Shown here piece after piece: positions 6,510-12,509 of a stretch of 13,712 nt of DNA; within the stretch, counting starts at the first letter, position 1; every line of letters begins with the position of its first letter. The DNA is from Candidatus Sulfotelmatobacter sp. Its GTDB lineage: Bacteria > Acidobacteriota > Terriglobia > Terriglobales > Acidobacteriaceae. Below the pieces are notes generated by a model, which was given only the letters and a program-made list of their open reading frames with translations, did not search any database and was not told where the DNA came from. Location: the NCBI GenBank assembly GCA_030044775.1, contig JASICF010000370.1:1-13712 (forward strand), written 5' to 3'. A program made the position numbers and the translations under genes.

Positions 6510-7886
6510 TCACTTCGGCTTGATGTTCTGATTCACGCGGAACAGGTTTGCCGGGTCGTAACGCTTCTTGATCCTCGCCAGACGGTCGTAATTCTTGCCG
6601 TACGTCGCACGGACGCGCTCGTCGCCCTCTTCCATCATGAAGTTGACGTACGCGCCACCAGCCGAATAAGGATGAAGCGCACTCCAATACCCCTTCGCCC
6701 AGGTGGAGATTTTCTCCTTGTTAGCGGGGTCCGGATCAACCCCGACAATCACAGAACTCCAGGTCGCATCGCGGTAACCCCACGGTGTGGCACTGCTCTT
6801 GACGCGGCCGGCGGCGCCGTTGATCGGGTACAGGTGCATGGTCGACTGCATAGAGGGCAAGTTCCCGGCGTGTTGCACGTGGATCGCGATGGCTTCGTCC
6901 GGCAGTGTGCGAACGAAATCGGCCTTCCAGTACCACTGGTAGCCTGGAGGATAAAGACCGTCGTGCAAACTCTGGAGCACCGGATGTGGAATTGCGCCGA
7001 CCATGTCTAGAGCCGGCGCCTTGAAGCTCCGGATCGGCTTGAATACCTTCTCGCCCTTCTTGATCGGTCCGGTGTAGCACCAAACGATCCCGCACATCTT
7101 CTTGTTGTGCAGATGCTCGGGGAATGGCGGTGCCGGCGGTACGGTAAGGAAAGCAAAGAACCCATAAACCTCATCGGGCGCCTTCGCGATGAAATCGCGG
7201 TACCAACGCAGTATCTCGGCCGCATCTTTCATCGACCACAGCATCGGTCCGCCGTAGACGGTGTGCACTGGTTGCCCCCTGAACAAAAACGAGGTCACGA
7301 CGCCGAAGTTTCCACCCCCGCCACGCACCGCCCAGAACAACTCGGAATTTTCCTTGGCGCCGGCGGTGACAAATCGGCCGTCGGCCAGCACCATTTCGAC
7401 TGCCAGCAGGTTGTCAATCGTCAGACCATAGCGCCGCGTTAAGTAACCGATCCCCCCACCCAGGCTCAAGCCTGCTACCCCAGTAGTCGAGAGGATGCCC
7501 GCAGGGACCGCGAGGCCGAAGGCGTGGGTTGCATGGTCCACATCGCGCCAGAGGGCGCCGCCGCCGGCCAGCACGGTCTTCTTTTTGGGATCGACGCGAA
7601 CATAGTTCATCGGCGAAAGATCGATGACCAACCCGTCATCGCATACTCCCAATCCGCCGGCGTTGTGTCCGCCGCCGCGAATGGCCACCAGCAGCTTCTG
7701 TTCGCGGCCAAACTTCACCGCCGTCATGACGTCGGCCACATCAGCGCAGCGCGCAATCAGTCGTGGGCGCCGGTCGATCATCCCGTTGTATACCTTGCGA
7801 GCTGCATCGTAACCTGGAGCGCCTGGCTCGATCAGCCCTCCGTGCAAGCTGGCTCTGAAAGCTGCAATCGTCGCTTCGTTCAGCAT
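6510..7886 (-). CDS. FAD-linked oxidoreductase of the berberine-bridge (BBE/PCMH) family
   Basis: A 458-aa flavoenzyme, the usual length for bacterial BBE-like oxidases. The N-terminal half is the FAD-binding PCMH domain: RGGGHNAGG (70-78), with H74 as expected site of covalent FAD attachment. It continues through PAGILSTTGVAGLSLGGGIG (128-147) and RGGGGNFGVVTSF (188-200). The C-terminal BBE segment is YVNFMMEEGDERV...YDPANLFRVNQNI (about 413-455), which helps close the FAD site. Bicovalent members have Cys in the PAGIC motif; here it is Leu132, so mono-covalent or non-covalent FAD is predicted. Family members oxidise sugars, alcohols or secondary metabolites; this substrate cannot be read. 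There is no signal peptide. GGAG lies only two bases before the ATG at 7886. The VOC gene lies upstream on the same strand after a 246-base gap. Confidence 0.92.
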   Translation of the reverse strand: MLNEATIAAFRASLHGGLIEPGAPGYDAARKVYNGMIDRRPRLIARCADVADVMTAVKFGREQKLLVAIRGGGHNAGGLGVCDDGLVIDLSPMNYVRVDPKKKTVLAGGGALWRDVDHATHAFGLAVPAGILSTTGVAGLSLGGGIGYLTRRYGLTIDNLLAVEMVLADGRFVTAGAKENSELFWAVRGGGGNFGVVTSFLFRGQPVHTVYGGPMLWSMKDAAEILRWYRDFIAKAPDEVYGFFAFLTVPPAPPFPEHLHNKKMCGIVWCYTGPIKKGEKVFKPIRSFKAPALDMVGAIPHPVLQSLHDGLYPPGYQWYWKADFVRTLPDEAIAIHVQHAGNLPSMQSTMHLYPINGAAGRVKSSATPWGYRDATWSSVIVGVDPDPANKEKISTWAKGYWSALHPYSAGGAYVNFMMEEGDERVRATYGKNYDRLARIKKRYDPANLFRVNQNIKPK

Positions 7887-7950
7887 CGCTCCTTGACCCT
7901 CGAAAATTTGACCTCGTTATGCCAGAGTTGGGTATCGCGGCGGGCCTGGC

Positions 7951-7979
7951 GCGTCACCAGACAAACCCTGCGTCACCTG
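7951..7979. repeat. Ten-base direct repeat upstream of the FAD oxidoreductase gene
   Basis: GCGTCACCAG (7951-7960) and GCGTCACCTG (7970-7979) match at nine of ten bases and start 19 bases apart, close to two helical turns. They lie 65 to 93 bases before the ATG at 7886 on the minus strand, a plausible activator site. The rest of the 7887-8132 gap shows only a small palindrome, TCCGAGGTCGGA (8085-8096). Confidence 0.3.
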
Positions 7980-8132
7980 CCAAACTTAGCCGCAATCTCC
8001 GAACGCACATCCCCTGAGTTGTGATCAAGGCTTACCGTATCATTCTGAAATCGACATTGCTCGACAGAGTGCCGCGTCTCCCGATCCGAGGTCGGAAGAA
8101 TGCAATTAGGCGTCTGAGCCGTTCGAGTGATA

Positions 8133-8630
8133 TCAGGCAGCGGCTGAGCTCGGTGGCTGCTGCTTCATCATCTCTTCCATTCCTTTCTTCATTTCTTTCG
8201 CCGTAGGTTCCGCCTTGTGGGTACCGATCATCCAGCTATAGCCGTCGGGATCGATCACGGTACCGCAGCGATCGCCCCAGAACATGTCCATCACGGGACC
8301 CTGTGGTGCTGCGCCGAGCTTCGTCGCTTTGGCGACGACCTTATCCACGTCGTCCACGTAAATGTAGAGGCTTGCAGGAGAGGCGCCAACGCTCTTGGCG
8401 CTGCGTCTTCCCATTGCCGGACTCTCGGGTCCTAGCATGAGAGTTGCGCCCCGCAGAGTGAGTTCCGCATGGACCGGCTTTCCGTCAGGCCCGTTCATGA
8501 TGCCGCGTTTCGCGAAACCGAAAGCCTTTTGATAGAAGCTTACCGCTGCCGGAATGTCGGAGACGGTAAGGGCGGCGGACACAGCGCTGTACTGCTTCTT
8601 GTTGAGCGGATCGATCTTTTTCTTAGCCAT
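8133..8630 (-). CDS. VOC superfamily (glyoxalase/bleomycin-resistance fold) protein
   Basis: A 165-aa protein of the PhnB-like branch of the vicinal oxygen chelate superfamily. It shows paired beta-alpha-beta modules: AALTVSDIPAAVSFYQKAFGF (19-39), a HAELTLRGATLMLGPE stretch (54-69), SLYIYVDDVDKVVAKATKLGA (87-107) and WGDRCGTVIDPDGYSWMIGTH (118-138). The last sequence is the family's most recognisable signature. Substrate and metal use cannot be inferred. An extended start at 8690 exists, but ATG 8630 is preferred because AAAGGAG lies six bases before it and the protein then starts with a normal basic N-terminus. A minus-strand TAAAAT (8656-8661) may be its -10. The Lys/Glu/Met/Gln-rich tail (140-165) looks disordered. 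Confidence 0.88.
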   Translation of the reverse strand: MAKKKIDPLNKKQYSAVSAALTVSDIPAAVSFYQKAFGFAKRGIMNGPDGKPVHAELTLRGATLMLGPESPAMGRRSAKSVGASPASLYIYVDDVDKVVAKATKLGAAPQGPVMDMFWGDRCGTVIDPDGYSWMIGTHKAEPTAKEMKKGMEEMMKQQPPSSAAA

Positions 8631-8749
8631 GGCAGCTCCTTTCAGTGCGGAAGACATTTTAGCGAAAAGAGATGAATGCCGCATCAGCAATACTTTTGGT
8701 CGCTTCCATGGTGCCAGTCGCTCGCTTCGGAATCAAGGCAGGCGCAGAA

Positions 8750-8962
8750 CGGGGGCGTTTTCAGGATCACGATGAATCTGCCCACTACGAATATGTGTGG
8801 AAGTCTGCTGGCGTTCCCGTGCATTACTGTACGGAACCCTTCAATGGCGATCAGGGGGCGGTTGGAGGGATTCTGAAGTGCCTAAAACGAACAATGGCGG
8901 CTGAATACAGCCGTGAACTTTCGGTGAAGGTGAAAAAGGGCCTTAGAAGGTTGGTAAGGCTA
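8750..8962 (+). pseudogene. Internal fragment of a large serine recombinase
   Basis: In a + frame, about 71 residues match the late catalytic-domain segment of large serine (resolvase-type) recombinases. They read RGRFQDHDESAHYEYVW, then GVPVHYCTEPF, then LKRTMAAEYSRELSVKV. Family proteins have the pattern SRWGRFQD-x-DES-x-YYEY ... HYCAEQF ... VKRAMAGEYSRELS. The catalytic serine region upstream and the DNA-binding domain downstream are both missing. The flanking residues in the same frame do not fit the family. An ATG at 8672 opens the frame but lies in the VOC gene's promoter and is not credible. This is a mobile-element relic, not a working enzyme. Confidence 0.75.
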
Positions 8963-9136
8963 CCGATAACTATGGCCGGGCTAGACAAGAACGGCACGAA
9001 CTTCTTTATGGGTCCGAGAGCGCCACAGACGACGGCCCCAACGACGACGGATTTCCAGCGAGCGCCGGTATTCAAGCCAACGTTCATGCTTGCCATTAAG
9101 CCGCTCGATTCCGGAAGCGTCAGCGTAACTGTTGTG
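8963..9136. other. Non-coding stretch after the recombinase relic
   Basis: Frames are open on both strands but show no family features, ribosome-binding sites or periodic motifs that I recognise. The + frame continues from the recombinase relic to TAA at 9179, but its composition changes and its last codons lie within the hairpin at 9137-9177, so openness looks accidental. Confidence 0.4.
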
Positions 9137-9177
9137 AACAACAGCGGATGGATTCACCCAATCCACCCGCTGCCGTT
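9137..9177 (-). terminator. Long 3'-UTR hairpin of the secreted orphan gene
   Basis: In minus-strand RNA the 18 bases at 9177-9160 pair with those at 9154-9137 around a five-base loop (GGGTG): core GGTGGATT/AATCCATC, CAGCGG/CCGCTG and ends AAC/GTT. All 18 positions pair, three as G-U. Read as plus-strand RNA, those three become A-C mismatches. An alternative fold pairs ACAAC with GTTGT and leaves a three-base bulge. The hairpin begins about 30 bases after the secreted gene's stop. No U-tract follows, so it may protect the 3' end rather than cause classical termination. Confidence 0.5.
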
Positions 9178-9208
9178 GTAATGCGGCCCGCCCGCGTTTA
9201 AGCAGAGT

Positions 9209-9706
9209 TCAGAACAGCGCGACACTGAGAGTGTTTTGGCCGATGGTGATGGAGTCGCTGCTATTGTTCAGGCCGCCACCGCATAATTCGAAGGTGTTCG
9301 TTCCCGTTATCAGCACTCCGTCGGTGGGCAAGATGACCCACTGAATGGTGGCGCTGGAATAAATTCCCTCCGGTGCATCAGCATCCGCGATTACCTGGGG
9401 CCCGTAGCCTTCGAACGTCTTGCACGCAGCACCGTTCACACTCAGGCCGACGTGATATTGATCTCCACTTACGTTCACCTGATAGTCGGAGCTGAAAGTT
9501 ACAACGACTGGCGCCACGGTGGCAGGCTCGGTGATGCTGACCGTCTCGTTATACGATGTACAACACAAACCGGTGAAGGTCTGGTCATTGAGGTTACGAA
9601 GCACCCGGTGGGTGGCTGCAAAGGCCGATCCCGAACCTGCCACGGTAAGGCAGGCCAGAATGGCCGCGAATACAACCTTCTTACTCATTTTCTGTGCGGT
9701 TGTCAT
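9209..9706 (-). CDS. Secreted cysteine-containing protein of unknown family
   Basis: A 165-aa precursor with a clear Sec signal peptide: basic start MTTAQKMSKK, hydrophobic VVFAAILACLTVAG, and predicted cleavage after AFA (residue 30). The 135-residue mature part has four cysteines (48, 49, 95, 142), many Thr/Ser/Val residues and alternating hydrophobic stretches that suggest beta structure. There is no lipobox, membrane anchor or sorting signal. I do not recognise the family. The ATG at 9706 is preferred over one at 9736 because AAAGGAG lies six bases before it. A 36-aa ORF ends 36 bases upstream on the same strand, and a LuxR-type regulator is divergent beyond it. A periplasmic or extracellular role with disulfides is inferred. 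Confidence 0.75.
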   Translation of the reverse strand: MTTAQKMSKKVVFAAILACLTVAGSGSAFAATHRVLRNLNDQTFTGLCCTSYNETVSITEPATVAPVVVTFSSDYQVNVSGDQYHVGLSVNGAACKTFEGYGPQVIADADAPEGIYSSATIQWVILPTDGVLITGTNTFELCGGGLNNSSDSITIGQNTLSVALF

Positions 9707-9742
9707 AGGATTCTCCTTTGTATTTGTGGTTTTCATTTTGGT

Positions 9743-9853
9743 CTAGTAGAGTTGTGAAGGTCTGCGCCGCTGAGACGCCAGCGATAGCCCCAGGGCCACG
9801 GCACAGCTCATCTTCCATCCGCGCAGATTCATCATGCTGTGAGAAAGGTTCAT
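9743..9853 (-). CDS. 36-aa ORF with a strong ribosome-binding site
   Basis: ATG at 9853 is preceded by AGGAGG with a four-base gap, among the strongest Shine-Dalgarno sequences in the window. The peptide reads like the start of a secreted or membrane protein: polar MNLSHSMMNLRGWK, hydrophobic MSCAVALGLSLAS, then a basic QRRRPSQLY tail and TAG at 9745-9743. It ends 36 bases before the start of the secreted orphan on the same strand. It could be a real membrane microprotein, a leader peptide coupled to the next gene, or the stump of a secreted-protein gene that lost its body. I recognise no family. Confidence 0.45.
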   Translation of the reverse strand: MNLSHSMMNLRGWKMSCAVALGLSLASQRRRPSQLY

Positions 9854-10174
9854 ACCGCCTCCTGGGTGCAAGTTCCGTCTCATTGTTGGAAGGACGGGTC
9901 GTCATCCCGTAAAGCGCAATCCGCAGGAAAAGTGGCTTTGCCGGACTCCAAAGCATCAGATTTGTAAAGCTCGCAAATCGTGAGGTAAGCAGGCGGGGGC
10001 TATTCCAGTTCGACTAACCCATCAGACCGCTCGCAGGTCAAACAAACGGATTGCGAGGCGGACGGATATCGGTTATGCTCGCCCTGCTTTCTCACCTCTC
10101 CGGGTTCGAGCTTGCGGCTTTATACGACGGCTTCCCTAGCAAGTCATCATCAATTTTGGTGAAGGGGCGCTTTT
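9854..10174. other. Divergent regulatory region, secreted orphan / LuxR-type gene
   Basis: The 321-base gap has no gene that I can support. It contains a perfect five-bp hairpin (ACGGG 9894-9898, CCCGT 9906-9910). GCTCGCA occurs twice exactly 60 bases apart (9969-9975, 10029-10035), and an inverted TGCGAG lies at 10052-10057. Both flanking genes must be driven from within it. Confidence 0.45.
10051..10079 (+). promoter_or_regulatory. Candidate sigma-70-type promoter of the LuxR-type gene
   Basis: TTGCGA (10051-10056) and TATGCT (10074-10079) are separated by 17 bases, the preferred spacing; each matches consensus at four of six positions. TGCGAG (10052-10057), overlapping the -35, forms a dyad with CTCGCA (10030-10035), which would suit a bound regulator or autoregulation. 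The gap to the ATG at 10175 leaves a leader of roughly 90 bases. Confidence 0.35.
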
Positions 10175-11257
10175 ATGGAGCGAGACCGGGTCATCGGCCT
10201 TTTCTACGAGGCTGCAGTTAATCCTTCTCTTTGGCCAAGGGCACTGGCGGCCTATTCAGACGCAGCTGGCGTCGATGAGGCCCATCTAGCGGTGCGCGAT
10301 CCCGCTCAGGACATCTGCGTGGTTGTCTCGGGTGGGAGGCTTTTAACACCCGAGGTCATGAAATCGTATTTTGCCTACTATCACGAGGTGGATCCGTTAC
10401 GGAAAATTGTGGGTGCGCATCGCGATGGAGACCTGATCCTGTGCGTGGGCCAGTACCTGACCGAGGAATTTATCAATAAAAGCGAGTTTTATCAGGACTA
10501 TGCCATTCCCGCGGGAACGCGCTACATGGCCGCTTTTACTTTTAATAACACGAATGGCGTCCTCACGGTGCACACTCGCCGAGCTCCATTCGAGAGGGAG
10601 AAGCTCGAGCGGCGAGCGGGCGTGATGGGCCGGCACGGCGGCCAGGCAGCGAAGCTCGCGCTGCAGTTTGCAGCCAATGCGGCGCGGGGAGAAACTCTGC
10701 GTCACGCCATCGATCACGAACGCATCGCTTGCTTCATGACTGATTCGGAATCAAGGCTTCTGGAATGTTCCGATCAGGCATCCTTAATGATCGAACGGGG
10801 CAACCCTTTTCGACTCGGGCAGGGACTGCTCACGCTTACTTCTGATTCGAGGACAAAGCAGTTTCGCGAACTTGTGGCAAAGTGCGCCGCTGGAACCGGC
10901 GGTGGAATGATGCGCGTCGGAAACCTCAACGATTATTGGCTGATTGAAGTTGTACCCGCAGGCGTCACTTCGGACAATCCTTTTGACCTGCGGCGCGGAA
11001 ACTGCGCGCTGGTGTTCGTTCGCAAGCCGGAAGCACGGCCTCCCGTTGACACTGCAAAGATCAGGATCTTTCTCGATTGCACACCTGTGGAATCAGAGAT
11101 CGGGGCTGCATTACTCAATGGCTGCTCGCCTGCGGAAATTGCAAATGAAAGAAAGGTCAGCCTGAATACGGTAAGAACGCAGATTCGCTCACTTCTGGAA
11201 ACAGCCGGAGTAACGCGCATTCCAGAGCTAATGTCGCTGCTATCGAGGCTCGGCTAA
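10175..11257 (+). CDS. LuxR-type (GerE helix-turn-helix) transcriptional regulator
   Basis: A 360-aa protein. Its C-terminal 60 residues (about 301-358) form a LuxR/GerE-type helix-turn-helix: CTPVESEIGAALLNG as scaffold, CSPAEIANERKVSLNTVRTQ as helix-turn-recognition helix, and a closing ETAGVTRIPELMSLL. The first 280 residues have no family I can name with confidence. The opening (LFYEAAVNPSLWPRAL) resembles the N-terminus of PAS-like LuxR-type regulators. There is no receiver aspartate pattern, so it is unlikely to be a two-component response regulator. GAAGGGG lies eight bases before the ATG. It is divergent from the secreted orphan and 36-aa ORF, which are natural candidate targets, and is followed by an intrinsic terminator. 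Its ligand is unknown. Confidence 0.87.
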   Translation: MERDRVIGLFYEAAVNPSLWPRALAAYSDAAGVDEAHLAVRDPAQDICVVVSGGRLLTPEVMKSYFAYYHEVDPLRKIVGAHRDGDLILCVGQYLTEEFINKSEFYQDYAIPAGTRYMAAFTFNNTNGVLTVHTRRAPFEREKLERRAGVMGRHGGQAAKLALQFAANAARGETLRHAIDHERIACFMTDSESRLLECSDQASLMIERGNPFRLGQGLLTLTSDSRTKQFRELVAKCAAGTGGGMMRVGNLNDYWLIEVVPAGVTSDNPFDLRRGNCALVFVRKPEARPPVDTAKIRIFLDCTPVESEIGAALLNGCSPAEIANERKVSLNTVRTQIRSLLETAGVTRIPELMSLLSRLG

Positions 11258-11336
11258 GTCACGCACAAGGTTATCTGATTTCCCACCTGAGTCCGCGGGG
11301 TCAAGAGTGATCTTTCCTTCCAACCGGGAGTAAGAC

Positions 11337-11368
11337 AGCCGCCGCCCAATTTCATGGCGGCTTTTTTT
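11337..11368 (+). terminator. Intrinsic terminator of the LuxR-type gene
   Basis: AGCCGCC (11337-11343) pairs perfectly with GGCGGCT (11356-11362). The run of seven T (11362-11368) starts at the last stem base. A second GCCGCC (11341-11346) offers an alternative stem with a shorter loop. It lies 80 bases after the stop of the LuxR-type gene and is the best Rho-independent terminator in the window. Confidence 0.75.
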
Positions 11369-11437
11369 GCTCCGAACAGATAAAGCTATCGCAGCCGCAC
11401 CCTCTGTTGCACTGTGGTGAGGTATTGATATGGCCAA

Positions 11438-12509
11438 CTATCCTCGACCATGGTCCGTCGCAAGATCAATGAGAAGTATGTCCGAGTCTTCGGTTAGCCG
11501 GTCGAATACAATTCGGCTGCCATCAGGTGTGATATCAAAGGTCCGCATGACCGCCGAACTGCTCAATCGAGTCAACCGCCGCGATCGCATCGTGCCAAGG
11601 TCGAGCAGCCAGAAGTCCTGCTCGGCCATCGTATTTCCCAGCATGTAAACCAAACCCGTGCCATTGGGCAGAAAGCGGGCCCGCTCACCTTCGCGTTGCA
11701 CGTTGATCTCCGGCAGCTTCGCCGGCGTGCCGTCCGGGTGCACTGCCAGCAGCGGCGCGAGCGTGAACACCTGGGGTCCGCTATAGACAATTAAATCTCC
11801 ACGCGGTGACCAAACAGGATCGAGGTACGGCCCGCTTGCGATCCGAATCGGTAAGCCACCGTCAACAGGAAGTTTGAATATGCCCAGTCCGTTGCGGTCG
11901 CTGCCCGCCACGACAATCCACTTGTCGTCAGGAGACCAGGAAGCTGTTCCCCGCACATCAACATCGCTCGAAAGAGGGTGGAGACGCATTCCATCCGTCG
12001 TCATTATTTGCATCTGTTGCTTCCCCTCTCGCCTCAGTGCAAACGCAACGCCACTCCCGTCCGCAGACACCGCGGCTGGCGACTGCAGCGCGCCTTCGGA
12101 CCCCTTCCAGATCTCCAGCGCTTTTCCCGTCGCGATAGCTCCACAGTCCGTCAGCCCCGTCTCGCGAAGATAAGTAGAAAAAGGTTTGGCCCCCGAATCG
12201 GGGTGCCCGGGAGCGCGAGGTGGGCAGTTGGAAGGCCTCGACGTCCCGTTCCTCAACTAGGCGACTAGTGATTGGAACGCTCCATAAGCTGACCTGAGCG
12301 TTCACGACACTTGCCAAGAGACGGCGGCCATCGGCGGTGGCTGCCAGTGCGGTGTATTGCTCTAAACCTGAACTTACGCGGCTTGTAGTTCGCGTTTTTC
12401 CATCGAACTCCCACAACCATGGGCCTGCCCCGTCTCTATTATGGGCTACGAACAGAATCGTCCTCTCGTCGATCGGCGTCGGGTAAGCAATATCAGTGTT
12501 TATGATTCG
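11438..12509 (-). pseudogene. Truncated, frameshifted PD40/TolB-like beta-propeller gene
   Basis: Two minus-strand frames together encode the C-terminal propeller of a large acidobacterial signalling protein, normally fused to a kinase or winged-helix N-terminus. Frame one, open from just after TAA at 12512, reads NTDIAYPTPIDERTILFVAH, then SSGLEQYTALAATADGRR and FFYLSSRDGADGLWSY. Frame two continues with ALEIWKGSEGALQSP, then SWSPDDKWIVVAG, PVWSPRGDLIVYSG, and a normal end, FDITPDGSRIVFDRL...DILLIDLATD. The frames change at four A on the minus strand (12122-12125); one A fewer restores D-G-K-A-L-E-I-W. No start codon or ribosome-binding site is credible, and the N-terminal output domain is absent. 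It has lost its front and carries an indel, so it is very probably dead. Confidence 0.82.

Noticed and set aside
9854..9960. Possible cyclic-di-GMP-type riboswitch upstream of the 36-aa ORF, from GGCAAAGCCAC on the minus strand
   Set aside because: Only one short module resembles the c-di-GMP-I core. The partner stem, the second conserved module and the tetraloop-receptor elements are not visible.
10085..10125. GGGTTCGAGC near 10100 as a tRNA T-arm
   Set aside because: No acceptor stem, D-arm or anticodon arm can be fitted around it.
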